A stretch of DNA of 13,527 bases from Victivallales bacterium (GCA_900771165.1 CAAGMX010000344.1:1-13527), one strand, 5' to 3'; shown: positions 1 through 8,346, numbered from the stretch's first letter. The notes: generated from the sequence alone by a model not told the origin. Program-made: numbers and translations.

Positions 1-21
1 AGACGTGTGCTCTTCCGATCT
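1..21. other. Illumina TruSeq adapter remnant
   Basis: These 21 bases are identical to the 3' end of the Illumina TruSeq read-2 adapter, ending in the familiar CTTCCGATCT. Biological sequence resumes at about position 22 (T21 could belong to either). This is an artefact of untrimmed reads at a contig edge, so anything reading through it, including the upstream extension of the hisS frame, is not genomic. The match rests on my memory of the adapter sequence, which is well known. Confidence 0.95.
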
Positions 22-110
22 TCAACGGCTACAGCACCGCCAGCGGAACCATCTACGACTTCTACTGGTTCCCCGGCTCCAACGTGGACGGCGGAGACAA
101 GAACCACTAA
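22..110 (+). CDS. 3' end of an unidentified protein gene (partial)
   Basis: Only the last 29 codons are present, in the frame with codons at 21-23, 24-26 and so on, ending in TAA at 108-110. The peptide is rich in aromatic residues, Gly and Asn, reads FNGYSTASG near its left end and ends in NVDGGDKNH. It is followed 32 bases later by a strong terminator, which supports it being a real gene end. The Gly/Asn/aromatic character would suit a secreted or pilin-like protein of the kind abundant in Lentisphaerota, but the fragment is too short to name. The codon at 21-23 may be partly adapter. Confidence 0.6.
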
Positions 111-142
111 TCCTCTCTTCTCCCTGCTTTCCTAAGCGACTG

Positions 143-183
143 CGCCTCCGGGAGCCTTCGGCCTTCCGGGGGCGTTTTCCTTT
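143..183 (+). terminator. Intrinsic terminator with UUCG tetraloop
   Basis: The left arm (143-156) and right arm (161-174) pair around a classical C(UUCG)G tetraloop at 156-161. There are 13 pairs including two G-U wobbles, with one C-C mismatch next to the loop pair. TTTTCCTTT (175-183) follows immediately. It ends the truncated gene to its left and insulates hisS from upstream transcription. Confidence 0.85.
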
Positions 184-203
184 CTTTCCTTCCCCTCCCC
201 GCT

Positions 204-250
204 GGGGAAAAGCCCTTGGGGAGACGGCTATATTAGGGGGCTTTTCCTTT
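204..250 (+). promoter_or_regulatory. hisS leader: terminator-like hairpin with TATATT in its loop
   Basis: The arm GGGGAAAAGCCC (204-215) pairs with GGGCTTTTCCTT (238-249). This gives ten Watson-Crick pairs and two G-U wobbles around a 22-nt loop. The loop carries GGCTATATT (226-234), whose TATATT (229-234) is one base off the -10 consensus, but no good -35 sits 16-18 bp upstream. A competing short hairpin, CCCC (197-200) with GGGG (204-207), would use the same left arm. The element could be a second terminator, a leader attenuator or a promoter -10. The same motif pair recurs before adk at 6143-6166. The rest of the 206-bp gap between the first gene and hisS shows nothing else. Confidence 0.45.
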
Positions 251-316
251 GACGGCGGCGAGCCCGCCCCCGCCCACTTTCCTTTCCTATCCCCTACTTC
301 GCCAGGAGTCTTCATC

Positions 317-1579
317 ATGTCAACCGCAACCGAACCCCTTCCCGGCACTTCGGATCTCTGGGAACCAGAGGTTCTGGGCTGGGTGGAGCTGGAATCCATC
401 ACCCGGGATATCTTCGGGCGCTACGGCTACCAGGAACTGCGCACCCCCGTCTTCGAGCGCACCGAGGTCTTCGTGCGAAACCTGGGCAACGAGACGGACG
501 TGGTGCAAAAGGAGATGTACACCTTTGAGGACCGGGGAGGGCGTTCCCTGACCCTGCGCCCCGAGGGGACGGCGGGGGTCATGCGGGCCATGGCCAACCT
601 GGGGCTGGGGCCTGGAGAGGAGCGCCGGGTCTTTTACATGGGGCCCATGTTCCGGGGAGAGCGTCCCTCCGCCGGACGTCGCCGCCAGTTTCACCAAGTG
701 GGCGTGGAGGCGGTGGGGTGCCACTCTCCCTGGATGGACGCCGAGGTCATCTCCATGCTGGTCCACTATCTGGAGTCCCTGGGCATCCAGGGGGCCAAGG
801 TGCACCTCAACACCCGGGGACTGCCGGAGGACCGCCCCGCCGTGGCCGAAGCCCTGCGGGACTATTTCCGTCCTCATCTTTCCGAGATGTGCGAGGATTG
901 CCGCCGCCGTTTTGAGACCAACGTGTGGCGGATGCTGGATTGCAAGCAGGAGGCCTGCCATCAGCTGGCCCTGGGCGCCCCCCATATCGCCCAGTTGATG
1001 GGAGAGGAATCCCGTCGCTACTTTGAGGAAGTGTGCCAGGGACTGGAGCGCCTAGGGGTCTCCTATGAGGTCAACCCCCGGCTGGTGCGGGGGTTGGACT
1101 ACTACATCCACACCGTTTTCGAGATCACCCATCCCGCCCTGGGCAGCGAGGACGCCATTGCCGGAGGCGGACGCTACCGGATGACCATGCCAGGCTCTTC
1201 CACTCCCATCGAGGGCATCGGCTTCGCCGCCGGAGTGGAACGTCTGCTGATGACCCGGGAGGGGCTGGGCCTCAATCCCGCGGCCCGTCCCCAGGCGGAT
1301 GTCTATCTCATCGCCGCCGGACAGGAGGCCATTCCCGCCGGGCTTCAGCTGGCCGGGGAACTCCGCCGGGCGGGCTTGGGCGGGCGCATCCTGGCGGATG
1401 TGACGGGGCGTTCCCTGAAGGCCCAGTTCCGTTCCGCCAACAAATCCGGGGCCGCCCGAGTCCTGATCCTGGGAGAGAACGAGCTGAAGACCGGCACCAT
1501 CACCCTGAAGGAGATGGCGGACGGCTCCCAGCGCACCCTCACCCGGGAGGAGCTGAAGGCCCTGCTGGCCGGCAAATAG
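317..1579 (+). CDS. hisS: Histidine--tRNA ligase (HisRS)
   Basis: Cytoplasmic class II aminoacyl-tRNA synthetase that charges tRNA-His using ATP. It has 420 residues, normal for bacterial HisRS. The N-terminus has the family's PGTSD signature at about residues 9-13. Motif 2 reads FRGERPSAGRRRQFHQ with R113, matching E. coli R113. The HisA signature is RGLDYY with R258, equivalent to E. coli R259. The HisB region is GGGRY, and motif 3 is GIGFAAGVERLL. A C-terminal anticodon-binding domain follows from about residue 325. The ATG at 317 is chosen because AGGAG lies at 304-308 with 8-nt spacing and the alignment to HisRS begins there; the same frame stays open upstream into adapter sequence, which is meaningless. 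It heads the run with aspS, a pairing common in bacteria. Confidence 0.97.
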   Translation: MSTATEPLPGTSDLWEPEVLGWVELESITRDIFGRYGYQELRTPVFERTEVFVRNLGNETDVVQKEMYTFEDRGGRSLTLRPEGTAGVMRAMANLGLGPGEERRVFYMGPMFRGERPSAGRRRQFHQVGVEAVGCHSPWMDAEVISMLVHYLESLGIQGAKVHLNTRGLPEDRPAVAEALRDYFRPHLSEMCEDCRRRFETNVWRMLDCKQEACHQLALGAPHIAQLMGEESRRYFEEVCQGLERLGVSYEVNPRLVRGLDYYIHTVFEITHPALGSEDAIAGGGRYRMTMPGSSTPIEGIGFAAGVERLLMTREGLGLNPAARPQADVYLIAAGQEAIPAGLQLAGELRRAGLGGRILADVTGRSLKAQFRSANKSGAARVLILGENELKTGTITLKEMADGSQRTLTREELKALLAGK

Positions 1580-1628
1580 TCCCCCTTTCCCCGCCTTTGA
1601 TTCCTTAATCCTAAGGAGAGTATCCTCC

Positions 1629-3413
<1,785 letters not shown>

Positions 3414-3448
3414 GCTGCGGCTGGCTTTTTTCCAAGGGGGGGGGCTGC

Positions 3449-5011
3449 ATGACACAGGGAACAGGAGGAGCCGGGAAGACAGGGAGGCGGAGGCCCTTCC
3501 TGCTGGGGATTCTGCTTCTGGGACTTCTGCTTCTGCCCCTGCCGGGGGCGGAGGAAGTCCGGATCCGGATTCTCCACACCAGCGACCTCCACGCCAATCT
3601 TTCCGGAGACAGCCAGGCCCCCGACGGACTCCTTCCCCTGGCCACCCTGCTAGAGGAACGGCGGAAGGCGGTGCCCCCGGGCACCTGCCTACTGGTGGAC
3701 ACCGGGGATTCCGTCCAGGGCTCCCTGGAGGGCACCCTGTCCCGGGGAATGGCCATGATTCCCTGGCTGGAATCCCTTTCCTATGACGCCTGGATTCCGG
3801 GAAACCACGACTTCGACTTCGGCCCGGAGGCCTTTCTGGAAATTGCCCGGGCTCTCTCTCCCCGGCTGCTCTGCGGCAATCTCCGCCTTCTCTCCCCTAC
3901 GCCGGACTTTCCCCAGGGGGAGTTTCCCGGATGGCGCCTCTTCACTCTGGGGGAAGCAAAGGTGGCTCTCATCGGCATGACCGCCTCCTTCCTCCCCCAC
4001 TGGTTCCCGGAGTTCTCCCGGCACTTTCAGGTGGAGAGCGCCCGGCAGGCCCTGGCCCGCCTGATGCCCCAGATTCTGGCCCGGCAGCCCGACCTCATTG
4101 TGCTGGCCCTCCACCAGGGCTGGATGGAGCAGGATCCCCGGGGCGTCAACGAAGTCCGGGAGCTGGCACGGGACTTTCCGGAGATAGACCTGATTCTGGG
4201 GGGGCACACCCACCGCCTCTTCCCCGGCCGGGCCGGCATCGACGGCCCCTGGTATGTCCAGCCCGGCGCCCACGGACAATACTTTGCCCAGGTGGATGCG
4301 GTGGTGGATCCCCGCCATCACCGGCTGCTGCGCCTGGAATCCCAGCTGGTGGAGGTCACCCAGGAGACGCCGCCCCATCCCGCCGCCGCCCAGGCCGTGG
4401 CCCCCTGGCAGGAGCAGGCACAGGCCTATGCCCGCCAGACTCTGGCGCCTCCCCTGCCCCGCCTCCTCTCCTTCCGGGGACGCCCCGGGGTGGACTGCCC
4501 CCTGAGCGAGCTGTTCTGCCAGGCCCTGGCGGAAGCCGCCCAATGTCCCCTGGCCCTCCATGGCATCCTGGCGAAGGAGGAGATTCCCGCCGGGGTCCCC
4601 CTCACCGGCGCCCGCCTCTTCTCCCTGGTTCCCTACGAGAATTCCCTGGTGGTCTGCCAGGTGACGGCAGAGGAGCTGGGCCGGATTCTCCAGGAGCAAT
4701 GGGCCATCCGCAACACCTCCGGCGCCTGCGGCATCTGGGGGGCGGAAGTGATTCTTTCGCCCCAGGGCGCCCGGGTTCTCTCCCTGGGCGAGGATACGCC
4801 CCCGGTTCCCGGGAAACGCTATGGCCTGGTGATGAACTCCCACACGGCGGCGGGCAGCGGCCGCACCCCCGTCCTCCAGGAGATTCTCGCCCAGCCCGCC
4901 AGCCAGATGCGGGACACCGGGATTTCCTCCCGGGACGCCGTCCTCCAGTGTTTTCTCCGGCATCCGGGCATCTGTCCGGAACCCCGGAAATGGCTCCGGA
5001 TCCAGCGGTGA
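3449..5011 (+). CDS. Secreted 5'-nucleotidase-type metallophosphoesterase (UshA family)
   Basis: Probable exported nucleotidase or cyclic-nucleotide phosphodiesterase, 520 residues. A Sec signal peptide is evident: RRR at 13-15, a hydrophobic core at about 17-31 and a likely cut after PGA34; there is no lipobox. The metallophosphatase domain keeps the two-metal ligand motifs: SDLHAN (D46, H48), DTGDS (D87), GNHDFDFG (N119, H120), LALHQG and GGHTH (H253, H255). A 5'-nucleotidase C-terminal domain (about 335-500) follows, but it diverges: NSHTAAGSGR stands where GGdG-like motifs are usual, and I cannot identify the aromatic base-stacking pair of UshA. Substrate is therefore open. It begins 35 bp after aspS; the ribosome site merges into nine Gs (3436-3444). 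It ends just before ispG, probably in the same transcript. I assign no gene symbol. Confidence 0.88.
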   Translation: MTQGTGGAGKTGRRRPFLLGILLLGLLLLPLPGAEEVRIRILHTSDLHANLSGDSQAPDGLLPLATLLEERRKAVPPGTCLLVDTGDSVQGSLEGTLSRGMAMIPWLESLSYDAWIPGNHDFDFGPEAFLEIARALSPRLLCGNLRLLSPTPDFPQGEFPGWRLFTLGEAKVALIGMTASFLPHWFPEFSRHFQVESARQALARLMPQILARQPDLIVLALHQGWMEQDPRGVNEVRELARDFPEIDLILGGHTHRLFPGRAGIDGPWYVQPGAHGQYFAQVDAVVDPRHHRLLRLESQLVEVTQETPPHPAAAQAVAPWQEQAQAYARQTLAPPLPRLLSFRGRPGVDCPLSELFCQALAEAAQCPLALHGILAKEEIPAGVPLTGARLFSLVPYENSLVVCQVTAEELGRILQEQWAIRNTSGACGIWGAEVILSPQGARVLSLGEDTPPVPGKRYGLVMNSHTAAGSGRTPVLQEILAQPASQMRDTGISSRDAVLQCFLRHPGICPEPRKWLRIQR

Positions 5012-5037
5012 TTTTTCCCCGGCCCTACCTATTTCCC

Positions 5038-6129
5038 ATGCGTTATCCCACCCGTCAAATCCATGTCGGCTCCCTTCCCATCGGGGGAGACGCCCCCATT
5101 GCGGTGCAATCCATGTGCAGCACCCCCGCGGAGGATGCCCCAGCCACCCTGGCCCAGATCGGACGCCTGGCCCAGGCCGGCTGTCAGCTGGTGCGGGTGG
5201 CCTACCCCTCCCTCTCCTGCCGGGACGCCCTGGAGCGTATCTGCCGGGAAAGCCCCCTGCCCGTGGTGGCCGACATCCATTTTGACGGGCGCCTGGCCTT
5301 GTCCGCCCTGGAGGCGGGCGTCCAGGGGCTTCGCCTGAATCCGGGGAATCTGGCCCGCCGGGAACTTCTCCGGGAGGTAGCCCGGGCGGCGGCGGAGCAA
5401 GGCTGTGCCGTCCGGGTGGGGGTCAACATGGGAAGCCTTTCCCCCCGGGCCCGGGAGAAATACGGTCCCACGGCCCAGGCCATGGTGGAAAGCGCCCGGG
5501 AATTTCTGGGGGACTTCGAGGAGGCGGGCTGCCAGAATCTGAAGGTCAGCCTAAAGGCCTCCCACATCCCCCTCACCCTGGAAGCCTGCCGTCTCTTCCG
5601 CCCCCTCTCTCCCTGGCCCCTCCATCTGGGCCTCACCGAGGCGGGCACCCCGGCTTCCGGCATCCTGAAATCCGCCATCGCCCTGGGGGCCCTTCTGCTG
5701 GAGGGCATCGGGGACACCATCCGGGTCTCCCTCACCGCCCCGCCGGAGGAGGAAGTGGCGGCGGCCTACCAGATCCTGGATGCCCTGGGGCTTCGGCCGG
5801 GGCGCCCCCAGCTGGTCTCCTGCCCCACCTGCGGACGCACCCGCATCTCCCTCATCCCCCTGGCGGAAAAGGTGGAGAAGGAGATTCAGCGTCTTCTGGA
5901 TCAGGGATACCGTCTTCCCCTGAAGAAGATCGCCGTCATGGGATGCGAGGTAAACGGTCCCGGGGAGGCGGCGGATGCGGATCTGGGCATTGCGGGGGGA
6001 GCGGGCCGGGGCGTCCTCTTCCGCCAGGGAAAGATCCTGAAGGTCCTGCCGGAGGAGGAATTGTTCCCCGCCCTCCAGGAGGAGCTCCGCCGGGTCGCCC
6101 TGCCCCCCCCTCCCCATGATGCCAGGTAG
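5038..6129 (+). CDS. ispG: 4-hydroxy-3-methylbut-2-en-1-yl diphosphate synthase (IspG/GcpE)
   Basis: [4Fe-4S] enzyme that reductively converts MEcPP to HMBPP, the penultimate step of the MEP isoprenoid pathway. It has 363 residues (E. coli 372). The N-terminal TIM-barrel signatures are VGSLPIGGDAPIAVQSM, VADIHFD and LRLNPGN. The C-terminal reductase-like domain has the three cluster cysteines: C262 and C265 in SCPTCGR, and C303 in VMGCEVNGPGEA, with E310 as the usual fourth ligand. Start choice is uncertain. ATG 5038 gives MRYPTRQIHVG, where homology begins, but has no clear ribosome site. ATG 4990 would add 16 residues and overlap the nucleotidase end by 22 nt. The frame is open far upstream through the nucleotidase, but that part is an out-of-frame shadow. 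Probably the last gene of the hisS-led run. Confidence 0.95.
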   Translation: MRYPTRQIHVGSLPIGGDAPIAVQSMCSTPAEDAPATLAQIGRLAQAGCQLVRVAYPSLSCRDALERICRESPLPVVADIHFDGRLALSALEAGVQGLRLNPGNLARRELLREVARAAAEQGCAVRVGVNMGSLSPRAREKYGPTAQAMVESAREFLGDFEEAGCQNLKVSLKASHIPLTLEACRLFRPLSPWPLHLGLTEAGTPASGILKSAIALGALLLEGIGDTIRVSLTAPPEEEVAAAYQILDALGLRPGRPQLVSCPTCGRTRISLIPLAEKVEKEIQRLLDQGYRLPLKKIAVMGCEVNGPGEAADADLGIAGGAGRGVLFRQGKILKVLPEEELFPALQEELRRVALPPPPHDAR

Positions 6130-6131
6130 AC

Positions 6132-6167
6132 CGACACAGCCCGGCTATATTGTGACGTTTTCCTTTT
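6132..6167 (+). promoter_or_regulatory. ispG-adk spacer: weak terminator hairpin carrying TATATT
   Basis: CG-A-CACA (6132-6138) can pair with TGTG-A-CG (6151-6157), giving six pairs and an A-A mismatch, followed directly by TTTTCCTTTT (6158-6167). This would be a modest terminator for the hisS-ispG run. The loop and right arm contain GGCTATATT (6143-6151), a good -10-like hexamer TATATT at 6146-6151 lying 56 nt before adk, again without an obvious -35. The layout copies the hisS leader. It may be an overlapping terminator and promoter; both readings are inference. Confidence 0.4.
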
Positions 6168-6207
6168 CCCCCCACCGACCCACCCCTCACCAAGGATTCC
6201 CCCTACC

Positions 6208-6870
6208 ATGTCCAAGGCATACATCTTCCTGGGCGCCCCCGGCGCCGGCAAAGGCACTCTCGGCGACATCTTCTGCCAGAAGGTGCAAGTGATCCACATC
6301 TCCACCGGACAGCTCCTCCGGGATGAAATGGCCGCGGGATCCGAGCTGGGCAAGACCGTCAAGGAGCTCATCGCCTCCGGCGCCCTGGTCTCCGACGACA
6401 TCGTCACCGCCATGGTGGACAAGCGCCTGAGCAAGGAGGACGCCAAGGCCAAGGGCGTCATGCTGGACGGCTATCCCCGGACCTGCGCCCAGGCCGAGAG
6501 CCTCACCGCCATCCTCCAGAAGCACGGATACGAGAGCGGCGTGGCCGTCCTGGTGGACACTCCCCGGGAGATCCTGATGCAGCGTCTCACCGGCCGCCGC
6601 CTCTGCGCCAACAAGGCCTGCGGCGCCAGCTACAACGTCTTCACCGCGCCTCCCGCCAAGGAGGGAGTCTGCGACAAGTGCGGCGCCGCCCTGATCCAGC
6701 GCTCCGATGACACCGAGGAGACCGCCATCAACCGCCTGAAGATCTACGACACCCAGACCGCTCCCGTCATCGAGTACTACCGCAACCGGGGCGAGCTGAA
6801 GGTGACCCCCAATGCCGACGCCCCCATCGAGGAGAACTACGCCGCCCTGGAAAAGACCCTGGGCCTCTAA
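6208..6870 (+). CDS. adk: Adenylate kinase, zinc-LID type
   Basis: Cytosolic enzyme interconverting ATP + AMP and 2 ADP. It has 220 residues, the long-LID form. The P-loop is GAPGAGKGT (residues 9-17). The AMP-binding segment has ISTGQLLRDE, and the DG-PRT signature appears as LDGYPRT, with Tyr in place of the usual Phe. The LID domain has four cysteines, C133, C138, C155 and C158, implying bound zinc. The first pair is C-x4-C rather than the usual C-x2-C, while the spacing to the second pair (x16) and the second pair itself (C-x2-C) are normal. AAGGA at 6192-6196 sets the ATG. adk followed by map and infA is the standard order at the end of the spc operon, but secY is missing upstream here. 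Confidence 0.97.
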   Translation: MSKAYIFLGAPGAGKGTLGDIFCQKVQVIHISTGQLLRDEMAAGSELGKTVKELIASGALVSDDIVTAMVDKRLSKEDAKAKGVMLDGYPRTCAQAESLTAILQKHGYESGVAVLVDTPREILMQRLTGRRLCANKACGASYNVFTAPPAKEGVCDKCGAALIQRSDDTEETAINRLKIYDTQTAPVIEYYRNRGELKVTPNADAPIEENYAALEKTLGL

Positions 6871-6887
6871 GGCATCCCCACTCCTGC

Positions 6888-6932
6888 GCCTCCGGAACCG
6901 CCGGGCTCCGGGGGCCTCACCGCCTTCTTTTT
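6888..6932 (+). terminator. Possible weak terminator or attenuator between adk and map
   Basis: GCCTCCGGA (6888-6896) pairs with TCCGGGGGC (6907-6915) in a 9-bp stem with one G-U and a 10-nt loop. A pyrimidine tract ending in CTTCTTTTT (6924-6932) follows, but the T run begins several bases after the stem, so termination would be partial at best. It sits in the 82-bp adk-map gap just before the map ribosome site. It could reduce readthrough into map and infA or simply stabilise the adk mRNA end. Confidence 0.4.
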
Positions 6933-6952
6933 CCCCCAGAGGGGGCATTCGC

Positions 6953-7732
6953 GTGGAACACGTCACCATCTACAAGGAAAACGAGATCGAGAAGATCCGT
7001 CTGGCCGCCCAGGCCTCCGCCCAGGTCCTGGACCGGCTCTGCGCCGCTGTCCAGCCGGGGATGTCCACCCTGGATCTGGATCATCTGGCCGAATGCTTCA
7101 TCCGGGAGACGGGGGGCCGCAGCGGCTCCCTGAACTACCACGGCTATCCCGGACAGGTCTGCATCTCCCTCAACGACGAAGTCGTCCACGGCATCGGGCG
7201 GGCGGATCGCATCATCCAGTTCGGTGATCTGGTGAGCCTGGATGTGGTGGTGGCCCTGGATGGATACTACGGGGACAATGCCCGGACGGTCTGCGCCGGC
7301 GGCCAGCCCTCCCCCCTGGCCAGCCGCCTTCTGGAGACCACGGAGGCCGCCCTGATGGCCGGCCTCGAGGCCGCCCAGGAGGGGAACACCGTCAACGACA
7401 TCAGCACCGCCGTCCAGCGGGTGGCGGAAGGGGCGGGCTTCCAATGCGTGCGGGACATGGTGGGCCACGGATGCGGCAAGCACATGCACGAATCCCCCGA
7501 AGTGCCCAACTTCCGCCAGCGGCGAAAGACCCCCGTCCTTCAGCCCGGCATGGTCCTGTGCATCGAACCCATGGTGAACGCCGGAACCTGGGAAATCGAA
7601 ATCGACCGCCACGACCAGTGGACCTGCCGCACCCTGGATCACCAGCTCTCCGCCCATTTCGAACACCAAGTCCTCATTACCCGGAAAAAACCTGAAATCC
7701 TTACCCTATGCCCAAAGAAACCGATTGCATAA
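6953..7732 (+). CDS. map: Methionine aminopeptidase, type I
   Basis: Removes the initiator methionine from nascent proteins; dinuclear-metal enzyme of family M24A, 259 residues. The metal ligands are all visible at nearly E. coli numbering: D97 (SLDVVV), D108 (GDNAR), H172 ([11 protein letters not shown]), E205 (CIEPM) and E237 (HFEHQVLIT), plus the catalytic H79 (EVVHGIG). The start is GTG 6953, giving (M)[15 protein letters not shown], because no ATG lies near the point where homology begins and AGAGGGGG (6939-6946) lies just upstream. The C-terminus ([15 protein letters not shown]) runs past the usual end and overlaps infA by 25 nt in another frame, which suggests translational coupling. 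Lies between adk and infA as in most bacteria. Confidence 0.96.
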   Translation: MEHVTIYKENEIEKIRLAAQASAQVLDRLCAAVQPGMSTLDLDHLAECFIRETGGRSGSLNYHGYPGQVCISLNDEVVHGIGRADRIIQFGDLVSLDVVVALDGYYGDNARTVCAGGQPSPLASRLLETTEAALMAGLEAAQEGNTVNDISTAVQRVAEGAGFQCVRDMVGHGCGKHMHESPEVPNFRQRRKTPVLQPGMVLCIEPMVNAGTWEIEIDRHDQWTCRTLDHQLSAHFEHQVLITRKKPEILTLCPKKPIA

Positions 7733-7932
7733 AACTGGAAGGCGTCGTCACGGAAGTGCTCCCCAACACCCGGTTCCGGGTGAAGCTGAATGCCGGCGGC
7801 AACGAAGTCATTGCCGGCATCTCCGGCAAGATGCGGAAGAACAACATCCGCATCCTGGAAGGAGACTCCGTCACGGTGGAGGTCTCTCCCTACGACCTGG
7901 GCACCGGACGCATCTCCTATCGGCGGAAGTAG
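7708..7932 (+). CDS. infA: Translation initiation factor IF-1
   Basis: Small OB-fold factor that occupies the A site of the 30S subunit during initiation. It has 74 residues (E. coli 72). Diagnostic stretches are [19 protein letters not shown], the [13 protein letters not shown] block and [16 protein letters not shown]. The ATG at 7708 lies 25 nt inside the 3' end of map and has no recognisable Shine-Dalgarno sequence (its upstream is a CCTTACCCT-like stretch), so translation probably depends on ribosomes finishing map. The gene is intact and ends in TAG at 7930-7932. A 300-bp spacer then separates it from rpmJ, which is normally its close neighbour. Confidence 0.96.
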   Translation: MPKETDCIKLEGVVTEVLPNTRFRVKLNAGGNEVIAGISGKMRKNNIRILEGDSVTVEVSPYDLGTGRISYRRK

Positions 7933-7960
7933 ACCAGCCCTGTCCGCCTGTCTCCCCTGT

Positions 7961-7974
7961 TTCCCCCGGGGGAA
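7961..7974. repeat. 14-bp perfect palindrome downstream of infA
   Basis: TTCCCCCGGGGGAA is a perfect inverted repeat 28 bp after the infA stop. As RNA it could form a 5-bp stem with a 4-nt loop. Only a C/T-rich stretch without a T run follows, so it is at best a weak 3'-end stabiliser or terminator. Confidence 0.4.
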
Positions 7975-8023
7975 TCCCCTTCCTCCCCGGCCCCGTCATT
8001 CCCCGGCGGTGCTGGCGTGCCCG

Positions 8024-8059
8024 TTTGCATCCCGGAGGAAAGGTGTTATAGTATGCAAA
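8024..8059. promoter_or_regulatory. Inverted repeat flanking the rpmJ promoter (possible operator)
   Basis: TTTGCAT (8024-8030) and ATGCAAA (8053-8059) are a perfect 7-bp inverted repeat separated by 22 bp. One arm coincides with the -35 element and the other covers the expected transcription start. The centre-to-centre spacing of 29 bp is close to three helical turns, so two bound dimers or a bent dimer could contact one face. No regulator is identified, and chance cannot be ruled out for a 7-bp repeat. Confidence 0.35.
8025..8052 (+). promoter_or_regulatory. Probable sigma-70-type promoter of the rpmJ-rplQ operon
   Basis: TTGCAT (8025-8030) and TATAGT (8047-8052) are separated by 16 bp. 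TATAGT differs from TATAAT at one position, and TGT just before it gives an extended -10. It lies in an AT-richer patch of the 300-bp spacer between infA and rpmJ. A transcript starting near 8059 would have a leader of about 170 nt before the rpmJ ATG. This is the best promoter candidate in the window and would separate the ribosomal/rpoA block from adk-map-infA. Confidence 0.65.
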
Positions 8060-8145
8060 TTTCCCGTGCCCGCCGGCCAAGATGACGTCTCTTTCCGGCC
8101 GTTGTCTGGATTTATCGGCCTGCGGACACCCCCTACAGAAAGGCT

Positions 8146-8167
8146 CCTGCCGGCGCCTGCCGACAGG
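8146..8167 (+). promoter_or_regulatory. Stem-loop in the rpmJ leader
   Basis: CCTGCCGGC (8146-8154) pairs with GCCGACAGG (8159-8167) around a GCCT loop: eight pairs and one C-A mismatch. It sits in the roughly 170-nt untranslated leader, 65 nt before the rpmJ ATG. No T tract follows, so it is not a terminator. A role in autogenous control by a ribosomal protein is possible but unsupported. The rest of the leader shows no recognised riboswitch or RNA gene. Confidence 0.4.
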
Positions 8168-8232
8168 TCACAAGTCCGGAAGGATCAGGGCGGTTCTGCC
8201 GTCCAAGCACCCCAACCCAAAGGAACAAAGCC

Positions 8233-8346
8233 ATGAAAGTCAGAGCGTCAGTGAAGCGGATGTGCAACAATTGCCAGATTGTGAAGCGCGCCGGCGTCCT
8301 CCGGGTCATCTGCAAGAACCCCCGCCACAAGCAGCGCCAGGGTTAG
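8233..8346 (+). CDS. rpmJ: 50S ribosomal protein L36
   Basis: Thirty-seven codons from ATG 8233 to TAG 8344-8346 encode a near-canonical L36 (starts [11 protein letters not shown], ends PRHKQRQG). All four zinc-ribbon ligands are present: C11, C14, C27 and H32, so this is the zinc-binding C+ form. AAAGGA at 8219-8224, 8 nt before the start, is a good ribosome site. L36 binds 23S rRNA in the large subunit. Length and sequence match the bacterial family closely. It is the first gene of the rpmJ-rpsM-rpsK-rpoA-rplQ block, with 84 bp to rpsM. Confidence 0.97.
   Translation: MKVRASVKRMCNNCQIVKRAGVLRVICKNPRHKQRQG

Noticed and set aside
5..316. N-terminal extension of HisRS
   Set aside because: It reads through adapter sequence, another gene's end and a terminator. 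AGGAG and family homology both place the start at 317.
3931..5037. Apparent 732-residue fusion joining a Pro/Gly-rich region to IspG
   Set aside because: The upstream part is the +1-frame reading of the nucleotidase gene, with Pro/Gly-rich composition typical of shadows. IspG homology begins only at about 5038.
8053..8085. Ten-codon upstream ORF in the rpmJ leader
   Set aside because: Its ATG overlaps the end of the -10 element region, so it lies before the predicted transcription start and would not be in the mRNA.
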